Assembly: GCA_964407825.1 (NCBI GenBank)
Contig: CAYOXD010000025.1
Location: 1-29,605 of the forward strand
Origin: CAYOXD01 sp964407825
GTDB lineage: Bacteria > Desulfobacterota > Desulfobacteria > Desulfobacterales > JAFDDL01
Direction of reading: 5' to 3'
Length of the DNA: 29,605 bases
In this document: piece after piece, positions 15,667-23,346 of the stretch
Layout: each line of letters opens with the position of its first letter
How positions within the stretch are numbered: the first letter of the stretch is position 1
Position numbers and translations under genes: made by a program
Notes under the pieces: model-generated
Seen by the model: the letters and a program-made list of their open reading frames with translations, nothing else
Told to the model about the DNA's origin: nothing
Databases searched by the model: none

Positions 15667-16391
15667 GCCGGAAGCACACGGCCTCCATGGCGATCGGGTC
15701 TGCGGCGTGGAAGGGGCTCATTCGCGACGGCGGCGCCAGGCTAGGGGTTCCGGTGACGGGCCGCCAGCTGGAGCTTTTCGCCAGCCATGCCGCGATACTC
15801 CTGCACTGGAACCGCCGGACGAATCTCACCGCCATTACGGAGCCCCGGGCCGTTGCCGTCAGGCACGTGCTGGACAGTCTGGCCCCCCTGCCATGGCTTC
15901 CGGAGCGGGGGGCGCTTCTGGATATCGGCTCCGGCGGCGGGTTTCCCGGTCTGGTGCTGAAAATCGCCCGCCCGGCGCTGTCGGTCTCCCTGATCGATGC
16001 TGCCAGAAAGCGGGTCAGCTTCCTTTCCCATGCCATCCGAAGCCTCGGCCTCGAGGATGTAACGGCCTGTCACGTCCGGGCCGAGGCCCTTGAAAGGCAG
16101 ACCCAGGGGACACGAGGCTTTGACGTGGTCATCTGCCGGGCCCTGGCCTCGCTGCACGAGCTTATCCCCATGGCCCTTCCCCTCCTGGCGCCCGCCGGAA
16201 GCTTGATTGCCATGAAGGGCCGCACCGGTGAGGCCGAAGCGGAAATCGCCGACTGCAGGGAGCGATTCACCCCGGCGGGCGCAGAGGGCCCGGTCCATGG
16301 GGGATCCAGCCTGGTCCTATCCCTGCGGGCCTATACCTTGCCCTTCGAGGAGACCGAAAGGACGCTGGTTACGGTGGCGCGGCGCCTGTAA
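15663..16391 (+). CDS. rsmG: 16S rRNA (guanine-527-N7)-methyltransferase RsmG
   Basis: RsmG (GidB) adds a methyl group to N7 of G527 in 16S rRNA using S-adenosylmethionine. The 242-residue protein carries NLTAITEPRAVAVRHVLDSL, the SAM motif LLDIGSGGGFPGLVLKIA (residues about 85-102), the catalytic-region segment DVVICRALASL and MKGRTGEAEAEI, all in family order. It starts within the stop of the CoA-transferase fusion (ATGA) rather than beside mnmG and the ParAB genes, its frequent neighbours elsewhere. A good intrinsic terminator follows at 16401-16423. Length is slightly above the usual 205-220 residues because of an N-terminal extension. Confidence 0.92.
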   Translation: MSRKHTASMAIGSAAWKGLIRDGGARLGVPVTGRQLELFASHAAILLHWNRRTNLTAITEPRAVAVRHVLDSLAPLPWLPERGALLDIGSGGGFPGLVLKIARPALSVSLIDAARKRVSFLSHAIRSLGLEDVTACHVRAEALERQTQGTRGFDVVICRALASLHELIPMALPLLAPAGSLIAMKGRTGEAEAEIADCRERFTPAGAEGPVHGGSSLVLSLRAYTLPFEETERTLVTVARRL

Positions 16392-16400
16392 CGCCCCCAT

Positions 16401-16423
16401 CCCCGGGGCCTCCTGGGGTTTTT
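16401..16423 (+). terminator. Intrinsic terminator after rsmG
   Basis: CCCCGGG (16401-16407) pairs with CCTGGGG (16412-16418), one pair being G-U, around a 4-base loop, giving a 7-bp stem followed at once by TTTTT. It lies 10 bases after the rsmG stop on the same strand. Confidence 0.65.
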
Positions 16424-16424
16424 G

Positions 16425-16465
16425 CCGTAGCCGTAGTCCTTGTGCTTAACGAGAAGGACAAGGAC
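16425..16465. repeat. Hexamer-rich inverted repeat between rsmG and the methyltransferase
   Basis: CCGTAG occurs twice in a row (16425-16436). GTCCTTGT (16436-16443) is a perfect inverted match to ACAAGGAC (16458-16465) across a 14-base spacer. AAGGAC also occurs twice in a row (16454-16465). The pattern of six-base units in inverted orientation resembles a dispersed extragenic repeat. Whether it recurs in this genome cannot be seen here. Confidence 0.5.
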
Positions 16466-16479
16466 AGCGGGGAAAGCGC

Positions 16480-17196
16480 CTAAGACCCGGGAGGTGAAAC
16501 TTTCCGGATCACATAGATCCCGTCGCGGATGGTCAGAAAGAGCTTTTCCGCCCGGCTGTCGGCGTTCACCCGTTCGTTGAAGTCCGCCACGGCCCGGCTG
16601 TCCTCGTCACCGGGATCGAAGATCCGGCCATACCACAGGACGTTATCCGCAAGGATCCAGCCGCCGTCGCGCAGGATCCGCATCGATTCCTCATAATAGG
16701 CGGGGTAGTTGCCTTTGTCCGCATCGATGAAAACCAGATCCGTCGCGGCATCCGGCAGGCTCTTGAGAATCTCCAGAGCCTCGCCCGTCCGGAGATCGAT
16801 CCTGTCGCCGACGGGGCTGCGGTTGAAAAACCCCTGGGCGATCTTTGCATGTTCGGCATTGTGTTCGATGGAGATAAGGCTGCCCTCAGGGGGCAGGGCC
16901 TCCGCCATGCTCAGGGCCGAGTAACCGGTAAAGGTGCCGATATCGACGATTTGCCGCGCTCCGGAAAGCATGGCCACCAGGCGCAGAAACCGGCCCTCGA
17001 CGCGGCCCGTGATCATGCTGGGGTAGGGGGTGTTCGCCAGGGTGTAGCGCTCCATCTCCTCCAGAAGATCCGATTGGGGCGTGGTATGCCCTGCCGCATA
17101 CGCCTCGGCCTCCTTGGCTACCTTGTCCATGAAGCAGTAAATCCCCGTCGATCCAGTGGCGGCGCTGCTGGGGGGGAGGGGGTGTATAGGAGTCAT
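16480..17196 (-). CDS. SAM-dependent O-methyltransferase (class I, CCoAOMT-like)
   Basis: The 238-residue protein belongs to the cation-dependent O-methyltransferase family (PF01596-like). The SAM-binding motif VDIGTFTGYS is at residues 84-93 and ends the first strand; the second acidic strand is SLISIEHN. LVFIDADKGNYPAYYE (residues 154-169) carries the metal-binding Asp, and DNVLWYGRI is also typical of the family. Such enzymes methylate catechol-type or other hydroxyl groups; the substrate here is unknown. The start at 17196 is supported by AAGGAA 8 bases upstream. A start at internal Met23 would match the usual family N-terminus but has no good ribosome site. It is divergent from the efflux operon. 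Confidence 0.85.
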   Translation of the reverse strand: MTPIHPLPPSSAATGSTGIYCFMDKVAKEAEAYAAGHTTPQSDLLEEMERYTLANTPYPSMITGRVEGRFLRLVAMLSGARQIVDIGTFTGYSALSMAEALPPEGSLISIEHNAEHAKIAQGFFNRSPVGDRIDLRTGEALEILKSLPDAATDLVFIDADKGNYPAYYEESMRILRDGGWILADNVLWYGRIFDPGDEDSRAVADFNERVNADSRAEKLFLTIRDGIYVIRKVSPPGS

Positions 17197-17239
17197 AATG
17201 GAAGTTCCTTCGTGCTAGGCGGTTGCGTTCGCCGAATTT

Positions 17240-17268
17240 AAAGAGGTGCCTCTTTCAGGGCCTCCCTG
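17240..17268 (-). other. Tandem hairpins in the methyltransferase leader
   Basis: AAAGAGG (17240-17246) and CCTCTTT (17249-17255) form an inverted repeat, adjacent to a second one, CAGGG (17256-17260) with CCCTG (17264-17268). Both lie between the candidate promoter and the start of the O-methyltransferase. They may be operator sites or leader RNA structure. No known riboswitch was recognised. Confidence 0.35.
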
Positions 17269-17288
17269 TCCGTTGTGGCACCGGGGCA

Positions 17289-17317
17289 AAAATAAGCATT
17301 GACGGGTGAAGAAACAA
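17289..17317 (-). promoter_or_regulatory. Candidate promoter for the O-methyltransferase
   Basis: Read on the minus strand, TTGTTT (17312-17317) and TATTTT (17289-17294) are separated by 17 bases. Each box is only a partial consensus match (three and four of six). The location upstream of the divergent methyltransferase gene is suitable. Confidence 0.3.
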
Positions 17318-17362
17318 GAGCTGGCCTTGTAAACGCCTGGGTCCCCAATGGCTAAAAAAGCC

Positions 17363-17405
17363 TTGACTAATTCAAATACATATTTTAAATCAATATTTGA
17401 ATTAG
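17363..17405 (+). promoter_or_regulatory. Operator-promoter of the efflux operon: 12-bp perfect inverted repeat
   Basis: CTAATTCAAATA (17367-17378) and TATTTGAATTAG (17394-17405) are perfect inverted repeats separated by 15 bases. The -35-like TTGACT (17363-17368) overlaps the left arm, and the -10-like TTAAAT (17385-17390, 16-base spacing) lies between the arms. The right arm runs into the ribosome site AGGAG (17404-17408). The segment is strikingly AT-rich in GC-rich surroundings. A repressor bound here would block its own promoter, which fits autoregulation by the TetR-family gene directly downstream. Confidence 0.65.
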
Positions 17406-17415
17406 GAGAGTGACC

Positions 17416-18093
17416 ATGCGAAAACCACGTATCGACGGACTTGAAACCCAGCGGCAGCTGCTGATATCAGCCAGCGAAGTGTTTGCCGAAAAGGGCTTCC
17501 GAAACGCGACGATCGCCCAGATCTGTCGCAGGGCCGGTGCCAATACGGCGGCGGCCAACTATCATTTCGGGAACAAGGAGGCGCTCTACATCGAGAGCTG
17601 GCGTTTCTCCTTCGAGCAATCCCTTCAGGCCTATCCGCCCGATGGGGGGGTTCCCGAGGAGGCGCCGGTGGAGGAGCGGCTGAGAGGCCGCATTCTGGCC
17701 ATCATGCGCCGTGTTGTCGATCCGATGAGCCACGCCCTGGACATCGTCTACAAGGAGATGGCCAATCCGACAGGGCTTTTGGCGGATGCCATCCCGAAGG
17801 CCCTGGAGCCCATCTTTCACGGGTTTACCCGGATCATCCGGGAACTGCTCGGACCGGATGCAAGTGATCAGCAGGTGCGTTTGTGTCAGATGAGCATCCG
17901 CTCCCAGTGCTTCGGGCCGCTGATGCGCGAACGGCGCAGAAAGCGCAGCTCACCAAAGCTGAAGATGCCGCCTGCCGACCCGGTGATGCAGGATGTGGAG
18001 GCGCTGGCCGATCATGTCACCCGGTTCAGCCTGGCCGGCATCCGGGCCGTCCGGGAGCAGATCGATTCCCAGAAGCGTCCGAGAGGGGCATGA
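17416..18093 (+). CDS. TetR-family repressor, CecR/CerR-like
   Basis: The 225-residue protein has a TetR N-terminal HTH (residues about 12-58): LLISASEVFAEKGFRNATI, then AQICRRAGANTAAANYHFG and NKEALY. The ligand-binding half resembles the CerR/DUF1956 C-terminal domain, including LDIVYKEMANPTGL and the SIRSQCFG segment. E. coli CecR (YbiH) belongs to this subgroup and precedes an adaptor-plus-ABC efflux operon, the same arrangement as here. ATG 17416 was chosen over GTG 17410 because AGGAG (17404-17408) is 7 bases upstream. It probably represses the whole operon through the inverted repeat just before it. The inducer is unknown. Confidence 0.85.
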   Translation: MRKPRIDGLETQRQLLISASEVFAEKGFRNATIAQICRRAGANTAAANYHFGNKEALYIESWRFSFEQSLQAYPPDGGVPEEAPVEERLRGRILAIMRRVVDPMSHALDIVYKEMANPTGLLADAIPKALEPIFHGFTRIIRELLGPDASDQQVRLCQMSIRSQCFGPLMRERRRKRSSPKLKMPPADPVMQDVEALADHVTRFSLAGIRAVREQIDSQKRPRGA

Positions 18094-18130
18094 TGACAAC
18101 GAATCCCTTTACAACCAATAGAGGCCCGTT

Positions 18131-19492
18131 ATGAAACGATCCATTCAAAAGGTGGCCATTTTGCTGGCGGCGGTCGCGCTCATCGCCGTGAGCGTGGCCT
18201 GGTACCACACCCGCAGCGAAGAGGATGCCGCGGTGTTCAAGACCGCGGTGGTGACGCGCGGTGATCTGGCGATCACCATCAGCGCCACCGGCACGGTGGA
18301 GCCCGAGGAGGTGATCGACGTGGGCGCCCAGGTCGCAGGCCAGATCCTGTCCTTCGGTAAGGACGTCGACGGCCATACGGTGGATTATGGATCCAGGGTG
18401 GCCAAAGGCACGGTTCTGGCCCGTATCGACGAATCGCTCTACGCCACCCAGGTCGCCGGCTCCCGGGCCCAGGTGCAGGCCGCCCAGGCCGGTCTGGAAC
18501 GTTCCAAGGCGGATCTGGAGCAGTACAGGGCAAAGCTGAACCAGGCTCAGCGGGACTGGCGGCGGGCCCAGAAACTCGGCCCCTCCGAGGCCCTGTCCCA
18601 AACCAGCTACGATGCCTACCGTTCCGCCTATGAGAGCGCAAAGGCCAACGTGGCGGTGGGTCAGGCGGCCATCTCCCAGGCCAGAGCCGGTCTTGCCCAG
18701 GCCCAGGCTGACCTGGATCGCGCGGAACGGAACCTGGGCTATTGCGTCATCAAATCGCCGGTAAAGGGCGTCATCATCGATCGCAGGGTCAATATCGGCC
18801 AGACCGTAGTGTCCAGCCTCAACGCGCCGAGCCTCTTTCTCATCGCCAAGGACCTGACCCGCATGCAGGTCTGGGTGGCGGTCAACGAGGCGGATATCGG
18901 CAAGATCCATCCCGGTCAGCCGGTCACCTTCACCGTTGACGCCTTCCCGGGAGAAACTTTCCGGGGCACGGTGGGAAAGGTGCGTCTGAATGCCTCCATG
19001 ACCCAGAACGTGGTTACCTATACCGTGGAGGTTCTCACCAACAACAGCAACAGCCGTCTGTTGCCCTATCTCACGGCCAATGTGCAGTTCGAGCTTCAGC
19101 ACTTGAACGGTGTGCTCCAGGTGCCCAACGCCGCTCTTCGCTGGAGGCCCCAGGAGAATCAGGTCGCCCCCCGATTCCGGGATGCCGGGCAGGGGGAGGA
19201 CCGGAGCGGTGCCCAGGCCGCGGGGGAGCATTCGGCAGAGGCCCTGGGCGAAAGGGTGGCCGGCAGCGGCCGGCCGCGGATCCTCTGGACGCCGGACGGC
19301 GACTATGTAAAGCCGATAGAGGTGACCGCCGGCGCCAGCGACGGGATCATGACCCAGGTCACGGGCAAACAGCTGACCGAGGGAATGCCCATCGTGGTCG
19401 GCATGAAGACCGCGGAGGAGGCCTCGGCCGATGCCCGAAATCCCTTTACACCGCATTTCGGACGGCGCAATCGCAATCAGAAATCCCGTTGA
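18131..19492 (+). CDS. MacA-like periplasmic adaptor (HlyD/MFP family)
   Basis: This adaptor would connect the ABC transporter in the inner membrane to an outer-membrane channel. The 453-residue protein has an N-terminal membrane anchor (residues about 7-24). A lipoyl/barrel-sandwich half-motif follows (ISATGTVEPEEVIDVGAQVAGQI), then a long Ala/Gln-rich coiled-coil hairpin (about 105-205), the second lipoyl half (YCVIKSPVKGVIIDRRVNIGQ), and beta-barrel and membrane-proximal domains. Residues about 340-390 hold a polar, low-complexity insert. GAGG lies 8 bases before the ATG. It precedes an ABC ATPase and a FtsX-type permease, as expected of a MacAB-type system. Confidence 0.88.
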   Translation: MKRSIQKVAILLAAVALIAVSVAWYHTRSEEDAAVFKTAVVTRGDLAITISATGTVEPEEVIDVGAQVAGQILSFGKDVDGHTVDYGSRVAKGTVLARIDESLYATQVAGSRAQVQAAQAGLERSKADLEQYRAKLNQAQRDWRRAQKLGPSEALSQTSYDAYRSAYESAKANVAVGQAAISQARAGLAQAQADLDRAERNLGYCVIKSPVKGVIIDRRVNIGQTVVSSLNAPSLFLIAKDLTRMQVWVAVNEADIGKIHPGQPVTFTVDAFPGETFRGTVGKVRLNASMTQNVVTYTVEVLTNNSNSRLLPYLTANVQFELQHLNGVLQVPNAALRWRPQENQVAPRFRDAGQGEDRSGAQAAGEHSAEALGERVAGSGRPRILWTPDGDYVKPIEVTAGASDGIMTQVTGKQLTEGMPIVVGMKTAEEASADARNPFTPHFGRRNRNQKSR

Positions 19493-19497
19493 TTCAA

Positions 19498-20244
19498 ATG
19501 GATCGAGGCATGGAAACCATCATTGAAGTCGAGGATATTTGGAAGATCTACCGGATGGGCGATATCGAGGTGCCCGTTCTGAAGGGGGTTTCCTTCACGG
19601 TGGCCCGGGGGGAGCTGGTGGCCCTCATGGGGGCCTCCGGGTCGGGCAAGAGCACGCTGATGAATATTCTGGGCTGCCTGGACCGGCCCGACTCGGGCAG
19701 TTACCGGCTGGATGGGCAGGAGATGACCCGGCTGTCCGGGGACCAGCGTGCCATGGCTCGAAACCGCAAGCTGGGGTTCGTCTTTCAGAGCTTCAACCTG
19801 TTGCCCCGTACCAGCGCCCTGGACAATGTGGCCATGCCCCTGACTTACTCTGCCGAGCATCTCAGCGAACGGGAAGCCCGGCAGCGCGCGGCCCGGATGC
19901 TGGAGCGGGTGGGGCTGAACGATCGCATGGACCACGAGCCCGCCCGGCTTTCGGGGGGACAGCAGCAGCGGGTGGCCATCGCCCGGGCCCTGATCAACCA
20001 GCCGCCCCTTCTTCTGGCGGACGAACCCACGGGAAACCTCGACTCCAAGACCAGCCGGGAGGTGTTGGACATGTTCCGGGAGCTGAACGGGAAGGAGGGT
20101 ATCACGCTCATCATGGTGACCCACGACGTTCAGGTGGCCCGCTATGCCCAGCGGGTGATCCATGTTCACGACGGCCTGGTGGTGGAACCGCAGGCAGGCG
20201 GCAACGGAGTCGATGCCCAGCGCATACCGGGAGAGTCACCATGA
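19498..20244 (+). CDS. ABC transporter ATP-binding protein, MacB/LolD type
   Basis: The product is about 248 residues, a stand-alone ATPase of the MacB/LolD/YknY group. It has Walker A GASGSGKST (residues 45-53), Q-loop VFQSFNLLPR, signature LSGGQQQRVAIARAL, Walker B LLLADEPTGNLDS and switch histidine VTHD. In E. coli MacB this domain is fused to the permease; here the two are separate genes. The start is uncertain: TTG 19489, ATG 19498 and ATG 19510 are in frame and none has a strong ribosome site, so coupling to the adaptor gene is likely. It overlaps the permease gene by ATGA. The ATPase of an extrusion machine rather than an importer. Confidence 0.88.
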   Translation: MDRGMETIIEVEDIWKIYRMGDIEVPVLKGVSFTVARGELVALMGASGSGKSTLMNILGCLDRPDSGSYRLDGQEMTRLSGDQRAMARNRKLGFVFQSFNLLPRTSALDNVAMPLTYSAEHLSEREARQRAARMLERVGLNDRMDHEPARLSGGQQQRVAIARALINQPPLLLADEPTGNLDSKTSREVLDMFRELNGKEGITLIMVTHDVQVARYAQRVIHVHDGLVVEPQAGGNGVDAQRIPGESP

Positions 20245-21614
20245 AAGTCTATCGCACCTTCCGCACCGCCTTGAAGGCGCTGCTCAGAAACCCCCTGCGG
20301 GCCATGCTCACCACCCTGGGCATCGTGATCGGGGTCGCCGCCGTTATTGCCATGATGGAGATCGGCGCCGGATCCTCTGCGGCCATTCAAAAGAGTATCT
20401 CCAGCATGGGCGCCAATGTCCTCAATGTTCGCCCGGGAGCGGCCTCCAGCGGCGGGGTGACCTTTGGATCCGGCAGCACGGCAACGCTCACCCCCGACGA
20501 TTGCGAGGCCATTCTGCGGGAGTGCCCGGCCGTTCTGGCTGCTTCGCCCATCGTTCGCACTCGTACCCAGGTGGTCTACGGCAACCGTAACTGGGTGCCG
20601 ACCTTCATCTACGGCGCCACCCCGGCCTACCTGGGAATACAGAACTGGACCATCGCTGAAGGAACGGGTTTTTCCCGTCGCGATGTGGCCAATGCCAACA
20701 AGGTCTGCATTCTGGGCCGCACCCTGGTGCGGGAGCTGTTCCTGGGAGCCGATCCCATCGGAAAGGAGATCCGCATCAAGAACGTCGCCTTCCGGGTCAA
20801 GGGGGTGCTGGGCAGCAAGGGCGCCAACATGATGGGAATGGACCAGGACGACATCATCCTGGCTCCCTGGACCACCATCAAGTACCGGGTCACCGGCTCC
20901 GCCATGAGCGAAACCAATCAGAGCGCAAGCAGCAGTTCCAGCACCAGCGGCTCGGTCAACACCCTGAGCAATCTGTACCCCAGTGATCAGCCCGCCCTCT
21001 ATCCGGAGCGCTCGGCGACCCAGGCGGCGGACAATCCCATGCCGGTGCGTTTCATCAGCGTGGACAGCATCCTGGTAACGGCGCGGAGCACGGCGCAAGT
21101 CCCGGCCGCCATCCAGCAGATCACCCGCTTGCTGCGTGAGCGGCATCACCTTCGGGCGGACGAAGCCGACGATTTTTCCATCCGCGATATGACCGAAATG
21201 ATGAAAACCCTCACCTCCACCAGCACCATGATGACCAACCTGCTGCTGTCCGTGGCCATGATCTCGCTGGTGGTGGGGGGCGTGGGCATCATGAACATCA
21301 TGCTGGTGTCGGTAACGGAGCGGACCCGCGAAATCGGTCTTCGCATGGCCCTGGGCGCCCGCGCCAGGGATATTCTGCGCCAGTTCATGGTCGAGGCGGT
21401 GGTCCTCTGCCTGGTGGGTGGAGCCCTGGGCATCCTGCTGGGTCACGGGGGCTCCCTGCTGGTCCGGATGATCCTGAACTGGCCGGTGGAAACCTCGCCC
21501 GGCGCCATTGCCGCCGCCGTACTGGTGTCCGCGGGGGTGGGGATGATCTTCGGGTTCTACCCGGCTTGGAAGGCATCGCGCCTGGATCCCATCGATGCCC
21601 TGCGCTATGAGTGA
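20241..21614 (+). CDS. ABC transporter permease, MacB/FtsX type
   Basis: The 457-residue protein has the FtsX/MacB layout. An N-terminal helix (MLTTLGIVIGVAAVIAMM) is followed by a large periplasmic MacB domain (about residues 50-325). Three C-terminal helices include the diagnostic VGGVGIMNIMLVSVTERTRE and GLRMALGARARDIL. It would form the transmembrane part of a tripartite mechanotransmission pump with the upstream adaptor and ATPase. A serine-rich stretch (about residues 228-240, SASSSSSTSGS) interrupts the periplasmic domain. The ATG lies in the ATPase stop (ATGA), with GGGAGAG upstream. The substrate (macrolide, peptide, lipid or siderophore) cannot be deduced. Confidence 0.88.
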   Translation: MKVYRTFRTALKALLRNPLRAMLTTLGIVIGVAAVIAMMEIGAGSSAAIQKSISSMGANVLNVRPGAASSGGVTFGSGSTATLTPDDCEAILRECPAVLAASPIVRTRTQVVYGNRNWVPTFIYGATPAYLGIQNWTIAEGTGFSRRDVANANKVCILGRTLVRELFLGADPIGKEIRIKNVAFRVKGVLGSKGANMMGMDQDDIILAPWTTIKYRVTGSAMSETNQSASSSSSTSGSVNTLSNLYPSDQPALYPERSATQAADNPMPVRFISVDSILVTARSTAQVPAAIQQITRLLRERHHLRADEADDFSIRDMTEMMKTLTSTSTMMTNLLLSVAMISLVVGGVGIMNIMLVSVTERTREIGLRMALGARARDILRQFMVEAVVLCLVGGALGILLGHGGSLLVRMILNWPVETSPGAIAAAVLVSAGVGMIFGFYPAWKASRLDPIDALRYE

Positions 21615-21653
21615 GCTGGCCCATGGCCTTCGATGGCTTTCGGTTTTAAGGGG

Positions 21654-21688
21654 ATCGACACCGAATCGCGCTTTCGATTCGGATCGAT
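21654..21688. other. Imperfect hairpin between permease and first outer-membrane factor
   Basis: CCGAATCG (21661-21668) pairs perfectly with CGATTCGG (21675-21682) around 6 bases, extended outward by ATCGA/TCGAT after a small bulge. It is not followed by a T run, so it is not a standard terminator. It may act in RNA processing or stability between operon segments. Confidence 0.4.
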
Positions 21689-21734
21689 GCCAGAGGGGTC
21701 TCCGAGGCCCAAAAAATCAAGGACGAGCATCCGC

Positions 21735-23258
21735 ATGAACGCCATTGCAAATGATCCTGAAGGCAGCGCCGACGGGAAGAAACGGCACCCGAGGGTCCGC
21801 ATTCTCCTGTCGCTCCTGTTGGTATTGGGGCTTGGATCCGGCTGCGCCGTGGGGCCCGACTTCCATCGGCCCGAAGCCGCGGTGCCGGCCAGGTGGAGCC
21901 AATACGCCCAGCCGGCCCCCCCCCTCCCCCAAAAGGTCGCCGATGAGAAGCTGGCCCACTGGTGGTCCTGCTTCCACGACCCCATGCTCAGTTCCCTGGA
22001 GAAGCGGGCCGTAGCGGCCAATCTCGATCTCAAACTGGCCGAGGCCCGCGTCCGTGAGGCCCGCGCCCAAAGGGCCGTGGCCGCCGGCGGTCTCGGCCCC
22101 AGCCTGGACGCCTCCGGAGCGTATTCGCGCGGCCGCCCCAAGGGAGGCCCTACCGGCGACCAGTATCAGGCCGGTTTCGATGCGGGCTGGGAGATCGATA
22201 TTTTCGGCGGGCAGCGCCGCAACCTGGAGGCGGCGGGCGCGGATCTCCAGGCGGCTGTGGAATCGCGGCGGGACGTGCTGGTGAGCCTGCTCGCCGAGGT
22301 GGCGGTGGACTACATCCAGCTTCGCACCTACCAGCAGCAGCTGGCCATCACAAGGGACAACCTGGCGGCCCAGCAGCACAGCGCCCGGCTGGTTCGGGAG
22401 CGCTTCGAGGGGGGATTTGTCAGCGCCCTGGACGTGGCCAATGCCGAGGCGCAAACGGCCACCACCGCCTCCCGGATTCCGCTGCTGGAATCCGCTGCCC
22501 AGCAGACCCTTTACAGCCTGAGTATCCTTATGGGCGAGCCGCCGGCGGCCCTGGAGACGGAACTGTCTCCTCCCGGCGCCATTCCCGGTGCCATACCGGA
22601 GGTGCCCGTGGGGGTCCCCTCGGACCTGCTGCGACGCCGGCCGGACATCCGGGCGGCAGAGGCCCGGCTCCATGCGGCCACGGCCCGCATCGGCGTCGCG
22701 GTGGCCGATCTATTTCCCAGCTTCACCCTCTCGGGGGCCCTGGGGTATCAGACCGTGAACCTGGGATCGCTCTTCACCGGCGGGAACCAGTTCTGGTCCT
22801 TCGGTCCCTCCGTGAGTTTGCCCCTGTTCGAAAGCGGACGGTTGCGGGCCAATGTGGAGGTTCAACGGGCCATTGCGGAGCAGGACCTCATCACCTATCG
22901 CCAGACGGTGCTGGATGCCCTGCAGGAGGTGGAAAACGCCCTGGTCGCTTCGGTGAAGGAAGCGGCCCATCGAAAGTCACTGGTGGAGGCGGTTGCCGCC
23001 AACCGCCGGGCCGTGGGACTGGCTGAAAAGCTCTACACCGAGGGGCTGACCGATTTTATCAATGTCCTGCAGGCCGAGCAGGCCCGATACAGCTCCGAAG
23101 ACGCGCTGGTCCAAAGCACCGCGACCCTGGCCACCAACCTGGTGGCGCTGTACAAGGCCCTCGGCGGGGGGTGGCTACCGGACTCGGACAAGGGGGCGGC
23201 GGCCCGGAAGGTTGCCGGGGCAAAGGCGCAGTCCGTTGCCACCGACGATTCCCGATGA
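21735..23258 (+). CDS. Outer-membrane efflux lipoprotein, NodT family (first copy)
   Basis: A TolC/OprM-type channel that would let the inner-membrane pumps discharge outside. The product is about 507 residues. Residues 20-37 form a lipoprotein signal ending at C37 (GLGSGC), followed by AVGPDFHRP, the usual start of NodT-type mature proteins. Two outer-membrane-efflux repeats follow (about 75-270 and 290-480), with WEIDIFGGQRRN, PSDLLRRRPDIRAAEARL and GLTDFINVLQAEQ. ATG 21735 was chosen over ATG 21633 and 21687 because it gives a compact signal peptide and has AAGGA 11 bases upstream. It follows the ABC permease and is paralogous to the next gene. Confidence 0.87.
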   Translation: MNAIANDPEGSADGKKRHPRVRILLSLLLVLGLGSGCAVGPDFHRPEAAVPARWSQYAQPAPPLPQKVADEKLAHWWSCFHDPMLSSLEKRAVAANLDLKLAEARVREARAQRAVAAGGLGPSLDASGAYSRGRPKGGPTGDQYQAGFDAGWEIDIFGGQRRNLEAAGADLQAAVESRRDVLVSLLAEVAVDYIQLRTYQQQLAITRDNLAAQQHSARLVRERFEGGFVSALDVANAEAQTATTASRIPLLESAAQQTLYSLSILMGEPPAALETELSPPGAIPGAIPEVPVGVPSDLLRRRPDIRAAEARLHAATARIGVAVADLFPSFTLSGALGYQTVNLGSLFTGGNQFWSFGPSVSLPLFESGRLRANVEVQRAIAEQDLITYRQTVLDALQEVENALVASVKEAAHRKSLVEAVAANRRAVGLAEKLYTEGLTDFINVLQAEQARYSSEDALVQSTATLATNLVALYKALGGGWLPDSDKGAAARKVAGAKAQSVATDDSR

Positions 23259-23272
23259 ATCGACCGGTGAGG
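23254..23272 (+). repeat. Duplicated post-gene sequence, copy 1
   Basis: GATGAATCGACCGGTGAGG begins at the stop of the first outer-membrane-factor gene. It matches 24811-24829 at 18 of 19 bases, including an exact 15-base core (AATCGACCGGTGAGG). Further on, GGGCACAGGGAGTATGG (23329-23345) resembles GGGCAACAAGGAGTATGG before the adaptor gene. The pair looks like a scar of tandem duplication. Confidence 0.6.
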
Positions 23273-23346
23273 CAGGAATTAAAGGCCGTTCAACGGGAAT
23301 TGCCGCTCGGAGCGCGAGAGGCTGGCGCGGGCACAGGGAGTATGGT

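Noticed and set aside
18026..19456. 476-codon minus-strand open frame opposite the MacA-like gene
   Set aside because: Low-complexity Gly/His/Leu translation without domains; the plus strand has a full adaptor protein.
20166..21446. 426-codon minus-strand open frame opposite the permease gene
   Set aside because: Antisense shadow of a well-conserved FtsX/MacB permease.
21633..21734. N-terminal extension of the first outer-membrane factor from ATG 21633
   Set aside because: It would place 34 charged residues before the lipoprotein signal, has no ribosome site, and would translate the hairpin region.
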